DNA of 9,552 bases from an uncultured Bdellovibrio sp. Its GTDB lineage: Bacteria > Bdellovibrionota > Bdellovibrionia > Bdellovibrionales > Bdellovibrionaceae. Position numbers and translations under genes: made by a program. Within the stretch, counting starts at the first letter, position 1. Every line of letters begins with the position of its first letter. Of this stretch, positions 1-6,360 are shown piece by piece. Location of the stretch: NCBI GenBank assembly GCA_946482355.1, contig CAMLRE010000045.1, positions 1 to 9,552 on the forward strand. The letters run 5' to 3'. Under the pieces are notes generated by a model, which ran no database searches, was not told the DNA's origin, and worked only from the letters and a program-made list of their open reading frames with translations.

Positions 1-739
1 AAACGTCTAAAGTGCTTTTTCCAAGGTATAAATAATTTCCCATAATCATTTGCGAAATAATTCCAGAAATAATCACTGCTTGAAAAACCGTTGTGCGTAC
101 AAAACTGATATGAGTTTTTGAAATTTCTTCGATCGCAAAGACTACGCCACCCAGTGGCGTATTAAACGCAGCTGCCAGGCCTGCAGAACCACCGGCAATA
201 ATCATAAGGTTTTCAGCGGGCTTTGATAATTTTTTTGGCCAGAAGCGGTTTAATTGATAAAAAACGGCGGCCGAAATGTGAAGCGTAGGCCCTTCGCGCC
301 CAGTTGAACCGCCACCCAAAACGCAAATACATGAACCTATCATTTTTACGACCATCATGCGAAAGCTTAAAATTTTTCTAAGCAGCGGACTTTGTTTTTC
401 GGCAAGTTCAGCTGAAGCAATAATCTGCGGAATACCGCTCCCAATAGCTTCTTTTGAAAAAAAGTGGCCCAGTAAAAAAGATAAAATAATTCCTAAAGGC
501 GCGGCCCAAAGAATTGTTGTTGTGCTTTGATGTAAAGCCCACTCTTCTGCGTGCGCAAAAACTTTCGCATAGCCAACAGCTAACAAAGCTGTGATACCTG
601 CGGCCAACCAGAAAGGTAATTGAAGTAAGAATTTTTTATGGAGAGTTTTAAATTGTGCGGTCGCTTGTTCGGTCATTAAAAGAAGGTGCAACGAATTTTG
701 AAGTTCGTCACAACCATGCGCATCGAAACGATGCGTCAT
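1..739 (-). CDS. clcA: ClC-family chloride/proton antiporter, N-terminal half (cut by window edge)
   Basis: Integral inner-membrane ClC protein, likely a chloride/proton exchanger. Only the first 246 codons lie in the window; the reading frame is open at position 1. Three ClC signatures are visible, numbered from the start at 739: GSGIP (residues 100-104, chloride-binding serine), GREGP (147-151, with the gating glutamate E149) and FNTPLGGVVFAIEE (about 192-205). The last ends in the paired glutamates; the second corresponds to the internal proton glutamate E203 of E. coli ClcA. Having both glutamates favours an antiporter over a passive channel. Several hydrophobic segments precede and follow these motifs. 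An in-frame ATG at 676 gives a protein shorter by 21 residues and starting MTEQATAQF, but it has no Shine-Dalgarno; the 739 ATG has only a weak GGA just upstream, so the start is uncertain. The gene follows the exported protein at 765-1250 by 25 nt and is probably co-transcribed with it. Confidence 0.9.
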   Translation of the reverse strand, partial: MTHRFDAHGCDELQNSLHLLLMTEQATAQFKTLHKKFLLQLPFWLAAGITALLAVGYAKVFAHAEEWALHQSTTTILWAAPLGIILSFLLGHFFSKEAIGSGIPQIIASAELAEKQSPLLRKILSFRMMVVKMIGSCICVLGGGSTGREGPTLHISAAVFYQLNRFWPKKLSKPAENLMIIAGGSAGLAAAFNTPLGGVVFAIEEISKTHISFVRTTVFQAVIISGIISQMIMGNYLYLGKSTLDV

Positions 740-764
740 TAATCCATTTTTTTGAGAATACTAA

Positions 765-1250
765 CTAGGCTTTTGAACGTGAGTTGCTTGCAACTCTGCG
801 CTTAGATTTAGAGCCGCGCGATTTCTTTTTAGATTCGCACTTCGGAAGTTCTAATTTATCTGTGGCTTGCATTTCACCAAGTTCACAGTCATCTAAACTG
901 ATTTTCATAAACTGATATTGGTTGTCCGCTTTCATATATGGATAAAGAGCATTTCTTTGCTCATCGATATAAAAAGAATATTTTGATAAATCACCAAGCG
1001 ATTGCCATTTGTTTGTTGGCCACTGGCAGATTTTTTTTCCTAAATCATTTACGATTGAAATATCGTTTTCTAAAATAACGCTGTTTCTTAATGTTCCGAA
1101 AATACGCTTATTACCACGAGATAAAAGCTTATCTTCTTCCATAACCGAACATACTTTTGGGGCGTCTTTAACTTTGCGCATGCGGATTCTTCCTGCCTCT
1201 GCTGCAAAAGTAAACGAAATCACTATCCATAGCGATAATATAAGTCTCAT
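765..1250 (-). CDS. Exported protein of unknown function with basic C-terminal tail
   Basis: 161 residues; family not recognised. The N-terminus is a signal peptide: positive residue, hydrophobic stretch to about residue 16, then AAEA before a probable signal peptidase I cut near residue 19. The mature part has four cysteines (34, 75, 122, 138), enough for two disulfides, which suits a periplasmic or secreted protein. The last 21 residues form a Lys/Arg/Ser-rich tail starting KKKSRGSKSKRR, likely disordered and able to bind anionic surfaces such as nucleic acid, LPS or teichoic-like polymers; that role is inference only. No clear Shine-Dalgarno precedes the ATG. It begins 17 nt after the sufE stop, so translation probably depends on readthrough from sufE or on a leaderless-like AU-rich site. 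The overlapping plus-strand frame at 1009-1254 is a shadow. Confidence 0.75.
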   Translation of the reverse strand: MRLILSLWIVISFTFAAEAGRIRMRKVKDAPKVCSVMEEDKLLSRGNKRIFGTLRNSVILENDISIVNDLGKKICQWPTNKWQSLGDLSKYSFYIDEQRNALYPYMKADNQYQFMKISLDDCELGEMQATDKLELPKCESKKKSRGSKSKRRVASNSRSKA

Positions 1251-1267
1251 ATAATTTATGGTAGGGG

Positions 1268-1696
1268 CTATTGTTTAGAAAGTAAATAGGCAAATGCAGT
1301 AGCGTAGTATTTAATTTGTTTTATCATCGAATATAAGCCATTTGTACGAGAAGGAGACAGTCCAGAATCAAGACCTATATCCTTTAAAAATGAAGCGTCA
1401 TATTTCATGATATCTGAGGGAGTTTGCCCCGAATACACAGATAAAACTAGAGCTACTAACCCACGAACAATAATCGCATCACTGTCACCGATGAAATACA
1501 CTTTTCCATCTTTAAGTTCTGCTTTAATCCAAACTTGTGACTGACAACCTTTAACTTTTAAATCTTCTGTTTTTAATTCTTCAGGAATACCGGGCCAAGC
1601 TTTTCCAAGCTCAATTAATTTTTCGTATTTTTGTTCCCAATCAGTGATATTAGAAAACTTAGCAACCATTTCTTGAGCTTTTACTTCGATAGACAT
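1268..1696 (-). CDS. sufE: SufE, sulfur-acceptor protein for cysteine desulfurase
   Basis: 142-residue cytoplasmic SufE. In the SUF iron-sulfur assembly pathway SufE takes persulfide sulfur from the cysteine desulfurase SufS and passes it to the SufBCD scaffold. The acceptor cysteine is seen in VKGCQSQVW as Cys51, the same position as in E. coli SufE. The conserved segments DSDAIIVRGLVALVL (about 72-86) and SPSRTNGL (about 114-121) follow, and the length is normal for the family. The ATG lies inside the end of the upstream cysteine-cluster gene with a 16-nt overlap, and an AGAAGG Shine-Dalgarno sits 6 nt before it, so the start is well supported and translation is probably coupled. No sufS, sufB, sufC or sufD is present in the window, so sufE is detached from the usual suf operon here. 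Confidence 0.95.
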   Translation of the reverse strand: MSIEVKAQEMVAKFSNITDWEQKYEKLIELGKAWPGIPEELKTEDLKVKGCQSQVWIKAELKDGKVYFIGDSDAIIVRGLVALVLSVYSGQTPSDIMKYDASFLKDIGLDSGLSPSRTNGLYSMIKQIKYYATAFAYLLSKQ

Positions 1697-2478
1697 GAAT
1701 AACCTTCTAGCACTCTTTTTTCTAAATTCAACCCTTGTTCGCCTAAAATTTCCTTAAACGATTTACGTGTTTGTTTTTGAACAAGCTCATAGCACGAAAG
1801 ATAAAATTCTTTATAGTCCGTATACCCGTTCCAATAAGGTTTTAACTCTTTTGGCGTTAGCGCAGTCTGTGTTTTTTCGCTCTTAGAAAAGTCTTTTTTA
1901 TTCAAAAATACGAGCTGATCCGAGATATCTCGAGGAGAAAAGTCTTTCATCACAAGACAATCTTCAGCCATAGCCATTTCGACATAACTTAAATAATTAT
2001 TCATTTCAGTCCAAAGATTTTGACCTGATTTTCCGTAATCACTTCGGCAAAAAAACGTGGTGCAAACTACCCCACGAAATTCCCAAATGCCACAGCGATT
2101 TTTTTCTTTATCGTAATAATGACATAATAGGTCTTCACGGTTACCGAAATCTTTTTGTTTTTTATGGGTAAAACGGTACTGGTAATCAAAATCCGGAAAT
2201 ATCCCAAGTGGTAAAGCAAAACGATGATCATCGATCATTTTTTCAATGATTTTGTAGCCGTCTAATTTTTCTTTTAAAATACCACCCACCGCAAAATTAG
2301 GTAAAAACGGAACAAAGGTGCAACATTTTAGATTCGCTTCATAAGTGTACGGAAATCTTTTATCACGCGCGCGCAGGCAATTATCACAAGTGGCTTTTGT
2401 TTCACTGATGTCTAAATTTAGAATTTTTCGGTCTAAAAAATTTTGATAAACCTTAGGAAGTACCTGTTTAAAAGCCAT
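1681..2478 (-). CDS. Cysteine-cluster protein, YkgJ-type (putative Zn/Fe binding)
   Basis: 265 residues with 11 cysteines and no signal peptide or membrane segment. The N-terminal group is C31-x2-C34 followed by the pair C52-C53. A second group is C119, C129, C139 and C144 in the segment CGIWEFRGVVCTTFFC (129-144). This resembles the C-x-IYE-x-RP-x-x-C-R-x-F-x-C block of YkgJ/UPF0153 cysteine-cluster proteins, with Gly in place of the usual Pro after Arg. Members of that family are annotated as putative zinc- or iron-chelating proteins; their biochemical role is not established. The protein is longer than a minimal YkgJ domain, with an unassigned C-terminal third containing C174, C229 and C262. 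It is the first gene of a minus-strand group and overlaps sufE by 16 nt, which suggests a link with iron-sulfur or metal handling. Its ATG is preceded by a weak GTGAG; a candidate promoter lies at 2520-2548. Confidence 0.8.
   Translation of the reverse strand: MAFKQVLPKVYQNFLDRKILNLDISETKATCDNCLRARDKRFPYTYEANLKCCTFVPFLPNFAVGGILKEKLDGYKIIEKMIDDHRFALPLGIFPDFDYQYRFTHKKQKDFGNREDLLCHYYDKEKNRCGIWEFRGVVCTTFFCRSDYGKSGQNLWTEMNNYLSYVEMAMAEDCLVMKDFSPRDISDQLVFLNKKDFSKSEKTQTALTPKELKPYWNGYTDYKEFYLSCYELVQKQTRKSFKEILGEQGLNLEKRVLEGYSCLSK
1703..1708 (-). promoter_or_regulatory. sufE ribosome binding site inside the upstream gene
   Basis: On the minus strand AGAAGG lies 6 nt before the sufE ATG at 1696, within the last codons of the cysteine-cluster gene. 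It fixes the sufE start and supports translational coupling across the 16-nt overlap. Confidence 0.7.
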
Positions 2479-2519
2479 TTCTCACTTTGAGACGGGTGTT
2501 CGTCACTCTTTTGCACCTG

Positions 2520-2548
2520 TTATTAAACTAACACCCCAGAATCGTCAA
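2520..2548 (-). promoter_or_regulatory. Candidate sigma70-type promoter for the cysteine-cluster/sufE group
   Basis: On the minus strand TTGACG (plus positions 2543-2548; 5 of 6 match to TTGACA) is followed by possible -10 boxes TTTAAT (2522-2527, 15-nt spacer, 5 of 6 match) or TAATAA (2520-2525, 17-nt spacer, weaker match). It lies about 45 nt upstream of the ATG at 2478. Prediction by eye only. Confidence 0.4.
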
Positions 2549-2593
2549 AGCCACCCTATTCACCATAACTGGATCAGGGTGAATCACTGGCTT
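2548..2593. repeat. Long imperfect palindrome between divergent genes
   Basis: Three nested inverted repeats: AAGCCA (2548-2553) with TGGCTT (2588-2593), ATTCACC (2558-2564) with GGTGAAT (2578-2584), and CTG (2569-2571) with CAG (2575-2577). The outer and middle arms are separated by an asymmetric CCCT/CAC internal loop, and an ATAA bulge lies before the inner arm. There is no T-tract on either side, so it is not a normal intrinsic terminator. It touches the candidate -35 boxes of both divergent promoters, so an operator for a dimeric regulator is the simplest reading; a structured leader RNA from a more distal promoter is the alternative. Confidence 0.6.
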
Positions 2594-2622
2594 GGCACAC
2601 GGATTTCATAGGTATTTATGTA
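2592..2622 (+). promoter_or_regulatory. Candidate promoter for the small-protein unit
   Basis: TTGGCA (2592-2597, one mismatch to TTGACA) is followed by AT-rich -10 candidates TTTATG (2615-2620, 17-nt spacer) or TATGTA (2617-2622, 19-nt spacer). It lies about 30 nt before the ATG at 2653. The -35 box overlaps the distal arm of the palindrome at 2548-2593. The -10 is not strong, so confidence is limited. Confidence 0.35.
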
Positions 2623-2652
2623 TACGCTTACTCTTAAACAAAAGGAGCACTT

Positions 2653-2907
2653 ATGAAAACAGCTTTATTAACTATCGCCTTAGTATCTGCTTTAGGTTCA
2701 ACTTCATTTGCGGCTTCTAAAAATTGGACTTTCACTTATAAACCAAAAGCCAAAGATTCATTTGCGCTTACATTTAATGCAGAAACTAAACAAGAGGCCT
2801 TCAAAGTTGCGTCAAAAGCATGCTTTCATAAGCTTACAAATGGTCAATACCCTGGTGAAGAAAAAGGTCTAGAGTACATTGATATTTGCGCTAATCCAAA
2901 AATGTAG
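2653..2907 (+). CDS. Small exported protein of unknown function
   Basis: 84 residues; family not recognised. A classic signal peptide (MKTALLTIALVSALGSTSFA) ends with the SFA signal peptidase I site at about residue 20, leaving a mature protein of about 64 residues. It begins ASKNWTFTYKPKAKDSFALTF and is rich in Lys and aromatics. Two cysteines (57, 79) could form one disulfide. The segment NAETKQEAFKVASKACFHKL (42-61) looks like an amphipathic helix following a beta hairpin, by eye. An excellent AAAGGAG Shine-Dalgarno lies 5 nt before the ATG, implying strong translation. It is followed after 27 nt by the 70-residue gene at 2935, and both probably end at the terminator at 3171-3201. Confidence 0.8.
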   Translation: MKTALLTIALVSALGSTSFAASKNWTFTYKPKAKDSFALTFNAETKQEAFKVASKACFHKLTNGQYPGEEKGLEYIDICANPKM

Positions 2908-2934
2908 TTACTATGTACCTATTGGAGTAATTCT

Positions 2935-3147
2935 ATGGGTATTTTAAAAACAATTGGCGATGTGCTTTTCGGTAAAGATCCTGAAATTTTCGACGACAAA
3001 GGCAATGTAGTTCACAAGCTTCCTAAACGTAAATGGGATGACTGGGCTAACCGCTACATCAAAGGTGACGAGTACAACTGGCGTACTCACGTAGGAACAA
3101 AAGCGGGCGCTAAAAACGACCAGGCTCCTAAGAACGCTAAAAACTAA
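2935..3147 (+). CDS. Small tryptophan-rich cytoplasmic protein of unknown function
   Basis: 70 residues, no signal peptide, no cysteine; not recognised as a named family. It opens with a short amphipathic helix (MGILKTIGDVLFGKDPE). A compact charged core follows with KRKWDDWANRYIKGDEYNWR (about 31-50), which has three tryptophans spaced as in a small folded domain. The last 15 or so residues are Lys/Ala/Asn-rich and probably disordered. A GGAG Shine-Dalgarno 8 nt upstream supports the ATG. It lies 27 nt after the small exported protein and 23 nt before the terminator stem, so it is the last gene of a two-gene unit. The clear ribosome site and terminator make it a real gene despite its size. 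Confidence 0.75.
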   Translation: MGILKTIGDVLFGKDPEIFDDKGNVVHKLPKRKWDDWANRYIKGDEYNWRTHVGTKAGAKNDQAPKNAKN

Positions 3148-3170
3148 TTTTTTAATTTAAATTTTAAATC

Positions 3171-3201
3171 AAAAGAGCAGCCTAAAAGCTGCTCTTTTTT
3201 T
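3171..3201 (+). terminator. Intrinsic terminator of the small-protein unit
   Basis: A perfect 11-bp stem, AAAAGAGCAGC (3171-3181) with GCTGCTCTTTT (3188-3198), encloses the 6-nt loop CTAAAA and merges into a run of seven T (3195-3201). It lies 23 nt after the stop of the 70-residue gene. Confidence 0.93.
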
Positions 3202-3279
3202 ATTTCTAAATCCGAACAGGTACTGTTTTTGAAATATCTTTTTGTATGAGAAGCAGCCACTTCTTAAAACAGTTATTAG

Positions 3280-3318
3280 CGTCAATGGCGTTGACGATCG
3301 CTGCCCTTTTTACGTCAC
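3280..3318. promoter_or_regulatory. Possible operator: three TGACG/CGTCA half-sites
   Basis: CGTCAA (3280-3285) and TTGACG (3291-3296) form a perfect 6-bp inverted repeat with a 5-nt spacer. A further CGTCAC follows at 3313-3318, facing TTGACG. The two CGTCA copies start 33 bp apart, about three helical turns. The group lies 18-56 bp upstream of the ATG at 3336. I find no convincing -35/-10 pair in this interval, so the operator reading is tentative. Confidence 0.3.
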
Positions 3319-3335
3319 GCAAAATCGGAGGAATT

Positions 3336-3812
3336 ATGAAATTATTTATTTTTACAACTTTGTTTGCGGCTCAGGTTTTTGCAAATCCCTTCGATGCTTT
3401 TACTGGTAAATACATTGTTCAAGGCAAGGTTCAGGTTAAAAATGTAAATACTAAAGGCTGCATCAGATACGATATTCCAAATCTTGTAGAAGTCGAAGTT
3501 TCAAAAAATACGGATGGCTACAAACAGTCTCACATAATTTCATTAAAAAACCCATCAGGCGTTAGTAACCTTCCTGTTATGGATTACAAAAGCTTTCCTG
3601 ATTATTTAAACCCTTCAATTTACTATTCAGCACAAACTTCGGGTGGTGCAAACTACGCGATGAATGTAGAAAATTCGAATGCTAAAAAGCACTACTCTGA
3701 TAAATTCGCTTTAGAAAGACAATCAGACAAAGTAGTTTTTACTTTCGCCGAAGAAACTATTGAAGATGGAAATGTAATTTCAGGTTGTTATTACGTGGCT
3801 ATTTTAAAATAG
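3336..3812 (+). CDS. Exported protein of unknown function (about 17 kDa)
   Basis: 158 residues from the ATG at 3336, preceded by GGAGG with a 4-nt spacer. An upstream in-frame ATG at 3246 would add 30 residues but lacks a ribosome site and would bury the signal peptide, so I reject it. The signal peptide MKLFIFTTLFAAQVFA is cut after VFA (residue 16). The mature chain begins NPFDAFTGKYIVQGKVQV and alternates hydrophobic and polar residues, consistent with a beta-rich, perhaps lipocalin- or META-like fold; I cannot assign a family. Two cysteines, C42 and C151, near the two ends may form a disulfide closing the barrel or sheet. The product is likely periplasmic or secreted. The gene is monocistronic and converges on mutS, with only 13 nt between the two stop codons. 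Confidence 0.8.
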   Translation: MKLFIFTTLFAAQVFANPFDAFTGKYIVQGKVQVKNVNTKGCIRYDIPNLVEVEVSKNTDGYKQSHIISLKNPSGVSNLPVMDYKSFPDYLNPSIYYSAQTSGGANYAMNVENSNAKKHYSDKFALERQSDKVVFTFAEETIEDGNVISGCYYVAILK

Positions 3813-3818
3813 CAGCAA

Positions 3819-3841
3819 AGAACAGCTAGTTAAGCTGCTCT
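3819..3841 (-). terminator. Weak hairpin at the mutS / 3336-3812 convergent junction
   Basis: AGAACAGCT (3819-3827) and AGCTGCTCT (3833-3841) pair over 9 positions around a 5-nt loop. In minus-strand RNA the one non-Watson-Crick position is a G-U pair; in plus-strand RNA it is an A-C mismatch. The stem covers the mutS stop codon and only two U follow, so termination would be inefficient. Confidence 0.35.
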
Positions 3842-6360
3842 TGCCATTTAGCAATTTGGTTTAACGCTTGTAAAGGCGATGTGTTTGAAATCGAAAGCTG
3901 TTTTAGCTCATTCATTAAAGCTTCAGCTTTTGGATCAATAGCTGGCTTATCGAAAAGCGATAACTGGTTGGTCGCTTTCACTGATTTCTCAGCTTTTGCC
4001 GAAACCGCACCGGCCGGTTGATTCACCGGAGCATCTAACACAACTTTTTTATTTTCTAAATTCACTAATAATGATTTTGCACGCTCAGTGATTGATTTAG
4101 GTAAGCCTGCAAGCTCAGCTACTTGAACCCCATAGCTTTGCCCTGCTGGACCAAAATTTAAGATATGTAAGAACTCGATATTACCGCCGTGATCATGAAT
4201 TTTCATGTGCACGTTTTTAACCTGTGAAAACACCTGATCCATTGAAGTTAACTCATGGTAGTGAGTCGCAAAGAAAACCTGAGATTTCACATTATTTAAA
4301 ATATGTTCTAAAATACTTTGCGCTAAACAAAGACCATCAAATGTCGCTGTTCCGCGACCGACTTCATCTAAGATTAATAATGAATTCGGTGTGGCTTGTT
4401 TTAACATTAAAGCTGTTTCAGTCATTTCAACCATAAATGTTGATAGACCTTCTGATAACTGATCGCTTGCACCAATACGAGTAAAGATAGAATCGTATAA
4501 CGGTAACGTCGCTTCAGTCGCTGGAACGTATGATCCCATTTGGGCAAGTAACGCTGTTAAAGCCACTTGACGCATTAAAGTCGACTTACCGGCCATGTTG
4601 GGGCCAGTAATTAAATAACAATCGTTTTTATCTAACGTGATGTTATTTGCAACAAATTTACCACGTTGAAACTGTTCAACCACCGGATGACGAGACTGAA
4701 TGAGTTTTAACTCGCCCTGACCCGTGAAGTTTGGACGACAATAGCTTTCTTCTAAAGATAACCAAGATAAACCACTTAACACGTCTAATTCAGAGCAATA
4801 GCTAGCAAGCTTTAATAATTCGCTCGCTGTGTTTAAGACCTTAGTTCTTAACGCATCAAAGATGGCAAATTCTAAATCATTACGTTTAGTTTGCGCAGAT
4901 AGTACTTTTTTCTCCAGTTCGATTAATTCATCCGTACAAAAACGCTCAGCGTTGGCTAACGTTTGTTTACGTTGGTAATGGCTAGGCACTTTATCTTTAT
5001 GTAAGTGGGTAATTTCAATGTAGTAGCCAAAAACGTTGTTATAACGAATTTTAAGCGAGTTAATACCTGTCGCTTCTTTTTCTTTAGCTTCTAGTTTTTC
5101 AATATGTGACTGCGCATTCGTTGATAACTCGATTAATTCATCAAGTTCACTCGAGACACCTTTTTGAATAATAAAACCTTGTTTTAAAGTTAACGGCGCA
5201 TCTTCTAAAACAGTTTTTTTAATTTCATCAACTAAAGCATTTAACACATCCGTGTTAATTTTAGAGCCTAAGATATTCTTAGATTTATCAAAAGCATCTA
5301 AAGCATAACCCACTGATGTCGCAAGACTTGTTAAATCACGCGCGTTACATTGTGGTTGAGCTATCTTAGACATGCGGCGCTCGATATCACCCATGCCAGA
5401 TAAGATCTCGCGAAGTTTTTTTAACAAGTACATATCTTCGCGAAAAAAATGAATTAGATCTAAACGTTTTTCAATCGATTGTTTGTTACGTAACGGAAAC
5501 AAAATCCACTGACGTAATAAACGGGCTCCTGAAGATGTTTTAGTTCTGTTAATGGCTTGAAATAACGACCCTTGATCATCACCCTTGTATGTTGAAAAAA
5601 TTTCTAAGTGACGAAGAGTTTGTGTTGAAAGATTTAGTCTATGTTCAGTTTCACGTTGCACAAAAGGCTGTAAAACTTTTTGAATTTTATCATCAGCCAA
5701 ACTTAAGACATATTGCTGTAATAAATCAGCTGAAGCTGGAGCATCAGTTAACACTTTTTGTTCAACTTTAAAATTTGTAACAAGAGCTACATACTTTTTA
5801 ATCGTTTCAAGCTGTTCAGCCGTGTATTTTGTTTCATCAAGCACAAGTTCAGCAACAGGAAGAATTTGGATCAGTTTTAATTGTTGATTCAAATCGCCAA
5901 CTAAAAAGTAAAACGCTTCGCCAGTTGTTGAATCAATAAAACTAACCGATTCAGAATCAAGACCTGTGATGTAATGGCTCTGCGAAGCCTCTAACGTATC
6001 AGAATCATAAACCATACCTGGCGTTAAAATACGAGTCACCGCACGCTTTACTAAACCCTTAGCAAGCTTTGGATCTTCAACCTGATCGCAGATCGCGATC
6101 TTAAGACCTGCAGCCAAAAGTTTATTAATCGGTCCAGAGATTGAATGATGGGGCACACCACACATTGGTGTTTGATCTTCAGATTTTTTATTTCTTTGAG
6201 TTAGGGTAATTCCCAAAATAGGCGCTGCTTTAACCGCATCGTCATAAAACATTTCAAAAAAATCACCCATACGGAAAAGTAAAATCTTATCCTGATGGAG
6301 AGATTTAATATCCCAAAACTGTTTCATTAGTGGTGTTAGTTCGCCGTCTTTTTTAGCCAC
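3826..6360 (-). CDS. mutS: DNA mismatch repair protein MutS
   Basis: 844 residues, close to E. coli MutS (853), so full length. MutS dimers find base mismatches and small loops and, with ATP, recruit MutL. The mismatch-reading F-x-E motif is F34-F-E36 in GDFFEMF. The connector, lever and clamp domains span roughly residues 130-545. The ATPase domain carries Walker A GPNMAGKST (586-594) and Walker B LLILDEVGRGTATFDG with D665-E666. A Lys/Ala/Pro-rich linker then leads to QLSLF (799-803), a canonical beta sliding-clamp-binding pentapeptide, and a short helical tail (about 810-844) like the oligomerisation tail of other MutS proteins. The start codon is GTG, with GAGGT 6 nt upstream. It follows the GNAT gene by 107 nt on the same strand; mutL is not in the window. 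Plus-strand frames inside it are shadows. Confidence 0.97.
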   Translation of the reverse strand: MAKKDGELTPLMKQFWDIKSLHQDKILLFRMGDFFEMFYDDAVKAAPILGITLTQRNKKSEDQTPMCGVPHHSISGPINKLLAAGLKIAICDQVEDPKLAKGLVKRAVTRILTPGMVYDSDTLEASQSHYITGLDSESVSFIDSTTGEAFYFLVGDLNQQLKLIQILPVAELVLDETKYTAEQLETIKKYVALVTNFKVEQKVLTDAPASADLLQQYVLSLADDKIQKVLQPFVQRETEHRLNLSTQTLRHLEIFSTYKGDDQGSLFQAINRTKTSSGARLLRQWILFPLRNKQSIEKRLDLIHFFREDMYLLKKLREILSGMGDIERRMSKIAQPQCNARDLTSLATSVGYALDAFDKSKNILGSKINTDVLNALVDEIKKTVLEDAPLTLKQGFIIQKGVSSELDELIELSTNAQSHIEKLEAKEKEATGINSLKIRYNNVFGYYIEITHLHKDKVPSHYQRKQTLANAERFCTDELIELEKKVLSAQTKRNDLEFAIFDALRTKVLNTASELLKLASYCSELDVLSGLSWLSLEESYCRPNFTGQGELKLIQSRHPVVEQFQRGKFVANNITLDKNDCYLITGPNMAGKSTLMRQVALTALLAQMGSYVPATEATLPLYDSIFTRIGASDQLSEGLSTFMVEMTETALMLKQATPNSLLILDEVGRGTATFDGLCLAQSILEHILNNVKSQVFFATHYHELTSMDQVFSQVKNVHMKIHDHGGNIEFLHILNFGPAGQSYGVQVAELAGLPKSITERAKSLLVNLENKKVVLDAPVNQPAGAVSAKAEKSVKATNQLSLFDKPAIDPKAEALMNELKQLSISNTSPLQALNQIAKWQEQLN

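Noticed and set aside
1009..1254. Plus-strand frame of 81 codons
   Set aside because: Lies antisense to the exported-protein gene, has no ribosome site or promoter, and encodes no recognisable pattern; a shadow frame.
2592..2608. Sigma54-like site beginning TTGGCAC
   Set aside because: The GG of the -24 element is followed at the right distance by TC instead of the nearly invariant GC at -12, and no enhancer-binding gene is nearby; a sigma70-type reading fits at least as well.
3246..3335. Longer start for the exported protein at 3336
   Set aside because: No Shine-Dalgarno before 3246, whereas GGAGG precedes 3336 and the signal peptide then falls at the true N-terminus.
4224..5771. Plus-strand frames at 4224-4436 and 5589-5771
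   Set aside because: Both are inside mutS on the opposite strand, with no ribosome sites and no coding character.
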